Of a DNA stretch of 13,862 bases, positions 6,764 through 13,278 are shown in pieces. The DNA lies in contig JAEWIL010000179.1 in NCBI GenBank assembly GCA_023387085.1, forward strand, positions 1 to 13,862, given 5' to 3'. Each line of letters starts with the position of its first letter. Position 1 is the stretch's first letter. Under the pieces are notes generated by a model. It did not search any database and was not told the DNA's origin. It was given only the letters and a program-made list of their open reading frames with translations. This DNA comes from Pseudomonadota bacterium. GTDB taxonomy: Bacteria; Pseudomonadota; Alphaproteobacteria; Sphingomonadales; Sphingomonadaceae. A program made the position numbers and the translations under genes.

Positions 6764-6829
6764 CCCTCTCCTTTGGGAGAGGGTAGCGAGACTTGCGAAC
6801 TTGTTCGCTAGTCGGAGCGGGTGAGGGGG
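6764..6829 (+). repeat. Palindromic repeat, family B (left of inverted pair)
   Basis: The hairpin CCCTCTCC-TTTG-GGAGAGGG is followed by TAGCGAGACTTGCGAAC, TTCGCTAGTCGGAGCGG and GTGAGGGG. It is nearly identical to 13213-13276. It lies between truA and fmt. Confidence 0.9.
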
Positions 6830-6848
6830 TGCGGTCGTGAGGGACCAA

Positions 6849-6917
6849 CCCCTCACCCAGCTTCAGCTAGGCAGCAAGCTGCCAAGCTTTCGCAACCCTC
6901 TCCCACAAGGGAAGAGG
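6849..6917 (-). repeat. Palindromic repeat, family B (right of inverted pair)
   Basis: This is an inverted, more diverged copy: CCCCTCACCC, then CAGCTAGGCAGCAAGC, then CCCTCTCCC-ACAA-GGGAAGAGG. With 6764-6829 it forms a head-to-head pair separated by about 20 bases. Confidence 0.85.
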
Positions 6918-6924
6918 AGGTCGG

Positions 6925-7845
6925 TCAGGCCAGCCTAATTCCCTTCGCGATCGGCCGTCCGCGCAGCAGGTCGCTCGCGTCCATCGCGGGTTTGCCCGCG
7001 CGCTGGACGCGGGTGGCGCGGATCGCGCCGGGGTTGCACGCGATCGTCAGCGCGTCGTCGAGGGTCACGCCCGGCGCCGCGCCCGCGACGGTCTCGGCCG
7101 GGTGAACGATCTCGGCCGCGAGTATCTTGTAGCGTTCGCCGTCGAGTTCGAAGAAGGCCCCCGGCATCGGGTTGAACGCGCGCACCTGCCGTTCGACCTG
7201 CACCGCGCTGGTGAGGAAATCGAGCCGCGCCTCGCTCTTGTCGATCTTGGCCGCGTAAGTGACGCCCTCGTCGGGCTGCGCCTGGGGCGGGAAGGCGTGG
7301 AGGTCGCTCAGCACTTTGACCATCATCAGCGCGCCCATTTCGGCGAGTTCGTCGGTGAGCAGGCCCGCGGTCTTGCCCGCGACCGGCGTGGCCTCGGTCA
7401 GCCGCATCGCGCCGGTGTCGAGCCCCGCGTCCATCTGCATGATCGTCACGCCCGTTTCGGCGTCGCCCGCGAGGATCGCGCGCTGCACCGGTGCCGCGCC
7501 GCGCCAGCGCGGCAGGATCGAGCCATGGACGTTGAGGCAGCCCTCGCGCGGCGCGTCGAGGATCGGCTGCGGCAGGATCAGGCCGTAGGCGGCGACCACC
7601 GCGACATCGAGGTCGAGCGCGGCGAAGTCCGCCTGCGCCTCCGCCGACTTCAGGCTTTTCGGCGTACGGACGGGCAGGCCCCGTTCCTCGGCCCAATTGT
7701 GGACCGCGCTTCGCTGCAATTTCTTGCCGCGCTGCGCCGGGCGCGGCGGCTGGGTGTAGACGGCCACAATCTCGTGCCCCGCGGCATGCAGCGCGGCGAG
7801 CGTCGGTACCGCGAAGGGCGGCGTTCCCATGAAGGCGATGCGCAT
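6925..7845 (-). CDS. fmt: Methionyl-tRNA formyltransferase
   Basis: The 306-residue enzyme formylates initiator Met-tRNA using 10-formyltetrahydrofolate. The N-terminal formyltransferase domain holds the catalytic triad Asn105 and His107 (NVHGS) and Asp143 (GLDTG), plus the tRNA-binding loop LPRWRGAAP (111-119). The C-terminal OB-type domain starts near residue 205 (FNPMPGAFF). Length is usual. The ATG at 7845 lacks a clear Shine-Dalgarno sequence, but the MRIAFMGTPPFA start is typical of the family. It heads an fmt-truA pair on minus; def, which removes the formyl group, lies about 1.3 kb away on plus, a common association. Confidence 0.97.
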   Translation of the reverse strand: MRIAFMGTPPFAVPTLAALHAAGHEIVAVYTQPPRPAQRGKKLQRSAVHNWAEERGLPVRTPKSLKSAEAQADFAALDLDVAVVAAYGLILPQPILDAPREGCLNVHGSILPRWRGAAPVQRAILAGDAETGVTIMQMDAGLDTGAMRLTEATPVAGKTAGLLTDELAEMGALMMVKVLSDLHAFPPQAQPDEGVTYAAKIDKSEARLDFLTSAVQVERQVRAFNPMPGAFFELDGERYKILAAEIVHPAETVAGAAPGVTLDDALTIACNPGAIRATRVQRAGKPAMDASDLLRGRPIAKGIRLA

Positions 7846-7891
7846 GGGTGCGGGCTTTGGCGGAGGATGCGATGTTGTGCAAGGTCGATAG

Positions 7892-7946
7892 CTGGAGATT
7901 GCTTCGCATCATCCCGTCATTGCGAGCGCAGCGAAGCAATCTCCAG
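7892..7946. repeat. Palindromic repeat, family A (left of GIY-YIG gene)
   Basis: CTGGAGATTGCTTCGC and GCGAAGCAATCTCCAG form perfect outer arms around CATCATCCCGTCATTGCGAG. It ends eight bases beyond the stop codon of the GIY-YIG gene and lies upstream of fmt. Confidence 0.9.
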
Positions 7947-7954
7947 TTGTCGGT

Positions 7955-8254
7955 CTATCCGCCCGTCAATTCCGGATACAGGTCGCGCCATTCGGGATTT
8001 CCCGTCTCGATGAGCATGATCTTCCTGGCGCGCGATCCGGCCTTGATCTGCTTTTCGCGGGCGATCGCCGAAGGCATGTCGCCATGCATCTCGAACCAGA
8101 CCAGTTTGTCGCATCGATAACGCGCGGTAAAACCGCCGGACATCTGTCGATGCTGCCAAGCCCGGGCGATGAGGTTCGATGTGACCCCAACGTACAACAC
8201 GCCATTTTTTCGATTGGACATGATGTAAACCGCTGGCTGCCGTTCATCGCGCAT
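7955..8254 (-). CDS. Small GIY-YIG nuclease-domain protein
   Basis: The 99-residue product is a single GIY-YIG domain of the UPF0213 (YhbQ/YazA) type. The motifs are AVYIM (8-12, the GIY strand), LYVGVT (20-25, the YIG strand), Arg31 and catalytic Glu67 in AREKQIK. All the residues expected for cleavage are present. The cellular role of the family is not settled. The start at 8254 fits the usual N-terminal length, but no Shine-Dalgarno sequence precedes it; the ATG lies inside the CCAGCCAT end of a family A repeat. The gene is bounded by family A repeats 8 bases past its stop and 2 bases before its start, which suggests a repeat-linked cassette. Confidence 0.88.
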   Translation of the reverse strand: MRDERQPAVYIMSNRKNGVLYVGVTSNLIARAWQHRQMSGGFTARYRCDKLVWFEMHGDMPSAIAREKQIKAGSRARKIMLIETGNPEWRDLYPELTGG

Positions 8255-8256
8255 GG

Positions 8257-8335
8257 CTGGAGATTGCTTCGTCGCTTCGCTCCTCGCAATGACGAATGTG
8301 AGCTGTCATTGCGAGCGCAGCGAAGCAATCTCCAG
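8257..8335. repeat. Palindromic repeat, family A (right of GIY-YIG gene)
   Basis: Two inverted halves, CTGGAGATTGCTTCG...CGCAATGAC (8257-8293) and GTCATTGCGAG...CAATCTCCAG (8305-8335), are separated by 11 bases. The layout is the mirror of 5907-5999. It ends about 44 bases before recR, so the recR promoter must lie in or close to it. Confidence 0.92.
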
Positions 8336-8379
8336 CCATCGGTCTTGCGCGATGCGGGTACGCAAGCCAAACACCCCTT

Positions 8380-8976
8380 ATGGCCTCCACCGAAATCGAA
8401 GCGCTCGTCCAGCAACTCGCCCGCCTGCCGGGGCTCGGCCCGCGGTCGGCGCGGCGCGCGGTGCTGCATCTGATGAAAAAGCGCGAGAGCAGCTTCGCGC
8501 CGTTGCTCGCGGCGCTCCAGACGGTGTCCGAACGGCTGGTGACCTGCACCATCTGCGGCAATATCGATACGCAGGACCCGTGCGCGATCTGCGCCGACCC
8601 GCGCCGCGATGCGCGGTCGCTGTGCGTGGTCGAGGAAGTGTCCGACCTCTGGGCGCTCGACAAGTCGCGGCTGTTTCCGGGCAAATATCATGTGCTGGGC
8701 GGGCGGCTGTCGGCGCTGGAAGGCGTGCGGCCGCAGGACCTCAGCATCGACGCGCTCGTCGCGCGCGTCGCCGCGGGCGGGATCGACGAGGTCGTGCTGG
8801 CGATGAACGCGACGCTGGAGGGGCAGACGACCGCGCATTATCTCGCCGAGCGGCTCGAGGGCTATCCGGTGCGGCTGACGCAGCTTGCGCATGGCCTGCC
8901 GGTGGGCGGCGAGCTCGATTATCTCGACGAGGGGACGCTGGCGCAGGCGCTGAGGGCGCGGAGGCCGGTGGGGTAG
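8380..8976 (+). CDS. recR: Recombination mediator protein RecR
   Basis: RecR (198 residues) works with RecF and RecO to load RecA at gaps and stalled forks. The order is a helix-hairpin-helix (LARLPGLGPRSARR, about 13-26), a zinc finger with Cys56, Cys59, Cys68 and Cys71, a Toprim domain (about 80-175, VVEEVSD and AMNATLEG) and the conserved C-terminal LAHGLPVGGELDYLDEGTL. Length is normal. The start follows no obvious Shine-Dalgarno sequence. In many bacteria recR follows dnaX-ybaB; here it stands with def instead. Confidence 0.97.
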   Translation: MASTEIEALVQQLARLPGLGPRSARRAVLHLMKKRESSFAPLLAALQTVSERLVTCTICGNIDTQDPCAICADPRRDARSLCVVEEVSDLWALDKSRLFPGKYHVLGGRLSALEGVRPQDLSIDALVARVAAGGIDEVVLAMNATLEGQTTAHYLAERLEGYPVRLTQLAHGLPVGGELDYLDEGTLAQALRARRPVG

Positions 8977-8978
8977 CC

Positions 8979-9152
8979 ATGGCCGAAATGACTTGCCCTG
9001 ATTGTGCTGAGCGCGTGAAAGCCGAAGCGAACAAGTGTCGCTATTGCGGCTATCGTTGGTCCGGCCGCGAAAAGCCGCCCTTTGATGCGTGGCGTGTCGG
9101 CGCTGTTGTGCTGATACTTGCAATGCTCGCGCTAGCAATTGCTACCTCTTGA
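8979..9152 (+). CDS. Small zinc-ribbon membrane protein (57 aa)
   Basis: The peptide has two CxxC pairs (Cys6/Cys9 and Cys20/Cys23) with CRYCGYRW, typical of a zinc ribbon, then a positively charged stretch and one membrane segment (about 40-55). It starts two bases after the recR stop codon and ends 31 bases before def, so it is likely co-transcribed with both. The function is unknown; such small zinc-ribbon proteins are common and poorly characterised. The frame and motif make it a credible gene despite its length. Confidence 0.78.
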   Translation: MAEMTCPDCAERVKAEANKCRYCGYRWSGREKPPFDAWRVGAVVLILAMLALAIATS

Positions 9153-9183
9153 CCCCGCGCCCGCGCGATCATACCTCGCACCC

Positions 9184-9717
9184 ATGGCCATCCTACCCAT
9201 CATAGAGACTCCCGATCCGCGGCTGCGCGTCATTTCGAAGCCCGTCGAGACGTTCGATGCGGAGCTGAAGCAGCTCGTCGCCGACATGTTCGAGACGATG
9301 TACGACGCCCCGGGTATCGGACTGGCCGCGATCCAGGTCGGGGTGCCGAAGCGCATCCTTGTCATCGACCTGCAGGAGCCCGATCCCGAGGACGAGGAGG
9401 GCAAGACGCTGATCCGCAATCCGCGCGTTTTCATCAATCCCGTCTTTTCGGACGAAAGCGAGGAGCATAGCGTCTATCAGGAAGGCTGCCTGTCGGTCCC
9501 CGAACAATATGCCGATGTGACGCGCCCCGCCGAGGTCACCGTCGACTGGCAGGACGAGGATGGCAAGCCTCACCGCGAACGCATGACCGGGCTGATGGCG
9601 ACGTGCATCCAGCACGAGCATGACCATCTGGAAGGCATCCTCTTCATCGACCATCTGTCGCGGCTGAAGCGCGACATGGTGCTGAAGAAGCTCGCGAAGC
9701 TGCGCAAGGCGGCCTGA
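9184..9717 (+). CDS. def: Peptide deformylase
   Basis: The 177-residue metalloenzyme removes the formyl group from nascent N-terminal fMet. All three motifs are present: GIGLAAIQ (44-51), EGCLS (100-104, with metal ligand Cys102) and HEHDH (144-148). Length and the MAILPIIETPDPRLR start are typical. The ATG at 9184 has no Shine-Dalgarno sequence in front. An in-frame ATG at 9139 would overlap the zinc-ribbon gene and add 15 non-conserved residues. It is the last gene of the recR cluster and converges on grpE. Confidence 0.97.
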   Translation: MAILPIIETPDPRLRVISKPVETFDAELKQLVADMFETMYDAPGIGLAAIQVGVPKRILVIDLQEPDPEDEEGKTLIRNPRVFINPVFSDESEEHSVYQEGCLSVPEQYADVTRPAEVTVDWQDEDGKPHRERMTGLMATCIQHEHDHLEGILFIDHLSRLKRDMVLKKLAKLRKAA

Positions 9718-9730
9718 TCACCAATAATTC

Positions 9731-9801
9731 GTCACCCCGGACTTGATCCGGGGTCCATAGCCGCACCGTAGCAATGGATGCCGGATCAAGTCCGGCATGA
9801 C
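9731..9801. repeat. Palindromic repeat, family D, between def and grpE
   Basis: GTCACCCCGGACTTGATCCG and CGGATCAAGTCCGGCATGAC are inverted halves around about 30 bases. Each half also contains the smaller palindrome CCGGACTTGATCCGG or its partner. This type is widely dispersed in alphaproteobacteria. It sits between convergent genes and may serve as a two-way transcript end. Confidence 0.9.
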
Positions 9802-9822
9802 GATATTTTGAGTGAATCGGCG

Positions 9823-10371
9823 TCAATCCGGCTTCTTCGCCACGCCGACCATCGCGGGGCGCAGCAGGCGGTCCTTCATCATGTAACCCGCCTGCATTTC
9901 CTGCACGATCGTGCCGGCTTCCTTGTCGCTCGGGATTTCGAGCATCGCCTGATGCTGGTTCGGGTCGAGCGGCAGGCCGATCGCGGCGATGCGGGTGATG
10001 CCGTGGCGTTCGAAGACGCTCATCAACTCGCGCTCGGTGGCTTCGAGGCCGGTGAGCAGCGGCTTGATCGCCTCGTCGGCGCGCTGTTCCTCGCTCAGCG
10101 ACGCCAGCGCGCGGCCCAGATTGTCGGCGACGGACAGGATGTCGCGTGCGAATTTGGTCGCCGCATAGGCGTGCGCGTCGGCGATCTCCTTGTCCTTGCG
10201 GCGCGTCACATTCTGCGTCTCGGCGCGCGCGTAGAGCAGGTCCTGCTGCAGCGCGGCGATCTGTTCGGAAAGCTGCGCCGCTTCGTCCCGTGTTTCCGCG
10301 GCCGGCGTTTCGCTTGCGGTCGTTTCGGCCTGACCCTCTTCGACGGGCGTATCGTTTTCGGTGTTCGTCAT
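9823..10371 (-). CDS. grpE: Co-chaperone GrpE (nucleotide exchange factor)
   Basis: The 182-residue GrpE releases ADP from DnaK during the heat-shock chaperone cycle. A long acidic N-terminus (1-30) is followed by a coiled-coil helix (about 32-75), the four-helix region with ARDILSVADNLGRAL (about 75-90) and the C-terminal beta-wing with GLPLDPNQHQAM and VQEMQAGYMMKDRLLRPAMV. Length is usual. Its start lies four bases after the hrcA stop codon, and the AGGA of its ribosome site overlaps that stop, which suggests translational coupling. Confidence 0.97.
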   Translation of the reverse strand: MTNTENDTPVEEGQAETTASETPAAETRDEAAQLSEQIAALQQDLLYARAETQNVTRRKDKEIADAHAYAATKFARDILSVADNLGRALASLSEEQRADEAIKPLLTGLEATERELMSVFERHGITRIAAIGLPLDPNQHQAMLEIPSDKEAGTIVQEMQAGYMMKDRLLRPAMVGVAKKPD

Positions 10372-10375
10372 AATC

Positions 10376-11419
10376 CTATCGTATCAGTCTGGAGAGAGAT
10401 TGTGCGGTGAAATCCACCATGGGAACGATCCGCGCATAGTTCAAGCGCGTCGGGCCGATAACCCCGACGACGCCGACGACGCGGCCGTCGCTGCCGTGAT
10501 AGGGCGCGGCGATAACCGACGACCCCGACAGTGAAAAGAGCTTGTTCTCCGACCCGATGAAAATGCGCGTCGCGCTGCCGTCGCGCGCGCTGTCGAGCAA
10601 GCCGGCGATCTCCTGCTTGGTTTCGAGCTCGTCGAGCAGCTGGCGCACGCGGTCGAGGTCGCCGAGGGCGTTCTCGTCGAGCAGATTCGCCTGGCCGCGC
10701 ACGATCAGCACCGGGCGATCGGCGCCGTCCGACGACCAGATCGCGAGCCCGCGGCTGACCAGATCCTGCGCCGCGCGGTCGATCGCGATGCGCTCGGCCT
10801 CGATCTCGCGGCGCACGCGCGCCATCGCCTCGGTCAGCGTCAGGCCCGACAGGGTCGCCGAGATATAATTGCCCGCCTCGACCAGCGCCGACGGGTTGAG
10901 CCCCGGCGGAATGTCGATGACGCGATTCTCGACCGCACCGTCATTGGCGACAAGCACGACGAGCGACTGGCTGGCCGAGAGCGGGACGAAGGCGACCTGC
11001 TTCAGCACGCGCTCGTGCTTGGGAACGAGGACGAGGCCGGCGCACGCCGACAGCCCCGACAGCGCGGCGGTCGCCTGCGCGAGCGCGCTTTCGATCGGGC
11101 CGCCTTCGGCGAGGCTCGCCTCGATCTGCGCGCGGTCCTCGGCCGAAGGTTCGGCGACCTGCATCATGCCGTCGACGAACAGGCGGAGGCCCTGCTCGGT
11201 CGGCAGGCGCCCCGCGCTGGTGTGCGGGCTGGCGAGCAGGCCATATTCCTCGAGGTCCTGCATGACATTGCGGATCGAGGCGGGCGAGAGGTTGAGCGCC
11301 GCAAGCTTCGACAGGGTGCGCGATCCGACCTGCTGCCCGGTTTCCAGATAGGCATCGACGACCAGCCGGAACACATCGCGGGCGCGCGGCGTCAGTTCGG
11401 TGATCGGCGGAGTGGTCAT
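10376..11419 (-). CDS. hrcA: Heat-inducible transcription repressor HrcA
   Basis: HrcA (347 residues) represses groESL and related heat-shock genes by binding CIRCE elements, with GroEL modulating its activity. The winged-helix N-terminus (about 1-75) shows SRTLSK, LSPASIRNVMQDLEEYGLL and SAGRLPTEQGLR, the family signature. The GAF-like middle (about 110-310) and C-terminus are complete. No CIRCE sequence is visible in this window, so HrcA's targets must lie elsewhere. The ATG at 11419 lacks a Shine-Dalgarno sequence. A possible -10 box CTAAAT ends seven bases before it, so a leaderless transcript is conceivable. It forms an operon with grpE. Confidence 0.97.
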   Translation of the reverse strand: MTTPPITELTPRARDVFRLVVDAYLETGQQVGSRTLSKLAALNLSPASIRNVMQDLEEYGLLASPHTSAGRLPTEQGLRLFVDGMMQVAEPSAEDRAQIEASLAEGGPIESALAQATAALSGLSACAGLVLVPKHERVLKQVAFVPLSASQSLVVLVANDGAVENRVIDIPPGLNPSALVEAGNYISATLSGLTLTEAMARVRREIEAERIAIDRAAQDLVSRGLAIWSSDGADRPVLIVRGQANLLDENALGDLDRVRQLLDELETKQEIAGLLDSARDGSATRIFIGSENKLFSLSGSSVIAAPYHGSDGRVVGVVGVIGPTRLNYARIVPMVDFTAQSLSRLIR

Positions 11420-11461
11420 GCGAAGGATTTAGGGATGGGGAGGGGAAGGGGCAAGCGCATG

Positions 11462-11596
11462 ATCCTCCCTGTGGCGCAGCCATGGGGAGGGGGACCGCCG
11501 CCGCAGGCGGTGGTGGAGGGGCGGCCGCGTTGCGTCAAAGCCCCTCCGTCAGCCCTTCGGGCTGCCACCTCCCCATCGCTACGCGACAGGGAGGAT
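11462..11596. repeat. Palindromic repeat, family C (complete copy)
   Basis: The outer arms are ATCCTCCCTGT...AGCCATGGGGAGG (left) and CCACCTCCCCAT...GACAGGGAGGAT (right). Inner blocks GGAGGGGC and GCCCCTCC also pair, and two small hairpins (around GCCGCCGCAGGCGG and AGCCCTTCGGGCT) lie between. It separates the divergent hrcA and dienelactone hydrolase genes, so promoters for both must lie at its edges. Confidence 0.9.
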
Positions 11597-11621
11597 TGCG
11601 TTGCGCTGGATCATCGCTAGC

Positions 11622-11635
11622 CTCCCCTCGGGGAG
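11622..11635 (+). promoter_or_regulatory. Hairpin covering the ribosome-binding site
   Basis: CTCCC-CTCG-GGGAG can pair as a five-base stem with a four-base loop. GGGGAG is the Shine-Dalgarno sequence of the gene starting at 11643. A short stem of this kind could lower translation or act as a weak thermosensor. It may be chance in GC-rich DNA. Confidence 0.3.
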
Positions 11636-11642
11636 AAACCAC

Positions 11643-12443
11643 ATGACCACACGTCCGCTCAATGTCGACGATCCGCTCGACGATTTCGAGCATCGCGACA
11701 TCGCGCTGCTCGGCCGCAAGCATCGCGTCTACACGATGGGCAGCGGTCCCGCGGTGATCGTGATGACCGAAATGCCGGGGATCAGCCCGCATGTCGCGCG
11801 GTTCGCGCGCTGGGTCCGCGATGCGGGCTTCACCGTCTATATGCCGCATATCTTCGGCAAGGACGGTGCGGTGCCGCGGATGCCGGGCGCGCTGTTCACC
11901 ATCCTCGGCGGCTGCGTCAGTCGCCAGTTCCGCGCCTTTCAGGCAAACGAAAGCTCGCCCGCGACGCGGTGGCTGCGTGCGCTGGCGGCGCTTGCGCACA
12001 AGGAATGCGGCGGCAAGGGCGTCGGTGCGATCGGCATGTGCTTTACCGGCAATTTCGCGCTGTCGATGATGCTGGAGCCCGCGGTGCTCGCGCCCGTGCT
12101 CGCGCAGCCGTCGCTGCCGCTGAACGATCCGGCGGGTATGCACATCGCGCCGGACGAGCTTGCGACGGTCAAGGCACGGATGGAGGCCGAAGATCTGACC
12201 GTGCTCGCGTACCGGTTCGAGGGCGACAAATATTGCAAGGCGGCGCGCTTCGCGGCGTATGAAAACGCGCTTGGCGACCGCTTCATCGGCAAGGTGCTGC
12301 CCGACGAAGCCGCGAATCCCGACAGCCCGATGAAAAACCCGCACAGCGTCGTCACGATCCACCTGATCGACGAGGCGGGCCAGCCGACGGTGCAGGCGCG
12401 CGACGAAATCCTCGATTTCTTCAAGATGCGGTTGAGCGAATGA
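11643..12443 (+). CDS. Dienelactone hydrolase family protein
   Basis: The 266-residue alpha/beta hydrolase has the nucleophile elbow GMCFTG (131-136), with Cys133 as nucleophile, as in dienelactone hydrolase rather than serine hydrolases. Asp195 (EGDKYC) and His234 or His240 could complete the triad. Family members hydrolyse dienelactones in aromatic breakdown, but many act on other esters, and no catabolic genes are nearby, so the substrate is open. The ATG at 11643 follows GGGAG at seven bases. The gene lies about 50 bases upstream of rph on the same strand and could be co-transcribed. Confidence 0.88.
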   Translation: MTTRPLNVDDPLDDFEHRDIALLGRKHRVYTMGSGPAVIVMTEMPGISPHVARFARWVRDAGFTVYMPHIFGKDGAVPRMPGALFTILGGCVSRQFRAFQANESSPATRWLRALAALAHKECGGKGVGAIGMCFTGNFALSMMLEPAVLAPVLAQPSLPLNDPAGMHIAPDELATVKARMEAEDLTVLAYRFEGDKYCKAARFAAYENALGDRFIGKVLPDEAANPDSPMKNPHSVVTIHLIDEAGQPTVQARDEILDFFKMRLSE

Positions 12444-12490
12444 ACGGCGCGGCCTAAGGGCCACCGCAATCACCATCGAAAGGAAAGTCC

Positions 12491-13207
12491 ATGCGCCCCT
12501 CCGGCCGCGCGCCCGACCAGATGCGGTCGATCGCCATCGAAACCAATTTCACCATCCACGCCGAGGGCAGCGTCCTTGTGTCGTTCGGCAACACCAAGGT
12601 GCTGGTGACCGCGAGCGTCGAGGAGAAGGTGCCGCCCTTCCTGCGCGGCAAGGGGCAGGGCTGGGTCACCGCCGAATATGGCATGCTGCCCCGCGCGACG
12701 CATACGCGCGGCAGCCGCGAGGCGGCGAAGGGCAAGCAGTCGGGACGGACGCAGGAAATCCAGCGACTTATCGGCCGTAGCTTGCGCGCTGTCGTTGATA
12801 TGAAGAAGCTCGGCGAGCGCCAGATCGTCATCGACTGCGACGTGATCCAGGCCGACGGCGGTACGCGCACCGCGTCGATTTCGGGCGCGTGGGTCGCGCT
12901 GCGCCTCGCGGTCGACAAGCTGCTCGCGAGCAAGGCGCTGACCGAGGACCCGATCGAGGACAGCGTCGCGGCGATCTCTTGCGGCATCTACAAGGGCACG
13001 CCGGTGCTCGACCTCGACTATGACGAGGATTCGGTCGCCGAAGCCGACGGCAATTTCGTGCTGACCGGCAAGGGCCAGATCGTCGAGGTTCAGGCGAGCG
13101 CCGAAGGCGCGACCTATGACGAGGAAGGCCTGCTGCGGCTGCTCCGCCTCGCGCGTATCGGCTGCGGCGAGATTTTCGCGGCGCAGGCGAAGGCGACGGG
13201 GCGATGA
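12491..13207 (+). CDS. rph: Ribonuclease PH
   Basis: RNase PH (238 residues) is a phosphorolytic 3'-5' exoribonuclease that trims tRNA and other RNA 3' ends. The signatures are GWVTAEYGMLPRAT (57-70), GRTQEIQRLIGRSLR (85-99), ADGGTRTASI (121-130) and the acidic active-site block DLDYDEDSVAEAD (174-186). Length is exactly typical. The start follows AAGGAAAG at good spacing. In alphaproteobacteria rph is normally followed directly by rdgB; here about 470 bases with repeats and a DUF559 gene separate them. Confidence 0.98.
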   Translation: MRPSGRAPDQMRSIAIETNFTIHAEGSVLVSFGNTKVLVTASVEEKVPPFLRGKGQGWVTAEYGMLPRATHTRGSREAAKGKQSGRTQEIQRLIGRSLRAVVDMKKLGERQIVIDCDVIQADGGTRTASISGAWVALRLAVDKLLASKALTEDPIEDSVAAISCGIYKGTPVLDLDYDEDSVAEADGNFVLTGKGQIVEVQASAEGATYDEEGLLRLLRLARIGCGEIFAAQAKATGR

Positions 13208-13212
13208 GATTT

Positions 13213-13276
13213 CCTCTCCCGACGGGAGAGGAAGCGAGACTTGCGAGCTTGCTCGCTAGTCGCAGCGGGTGAGGGG
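13213..13276 (+). repeat. Palindromic repeat, family B (left of DUF559 gene)
   Basis: The hairpin CCTCTCCC-GAC-GGGAGAGG is followed by AAGCGAGACTTGCGAGC, CTCGCTAGTCGCAGCGG and GTGAGGGG. It is nearly identical to 6764-6829. It begins five bases after the rph stop codon and ends three bases before the GTG start of the DUF559 gene, so its GGTGAGGGG end can serve as the ribosome-binding site. Confidence 0.92.
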
Positions 13277-13278
13277 AT

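Noticed and set aside
8253..8978. The upstream extension of the zinc-ribbon frame, reading through family A repeat and recR
   Set aside because: It is out of frame with recR and includes repeat-derived sequence; only the part from ATG 8979 is a credible gene.
11420..11642. CIRCE operator for HrcA autoregulation
   Set aside because: No TTAGCACTC with an inverted GAGTGCTAA was found near hrcA or elsewhere in the window.
11535..12476. A 313-codon minus frame opposite the hydrolase
   Set aside because: It is antisense to a gene with a ribosome site and a catalytic motif, and is Arg/His-rich as expected for a shadow.
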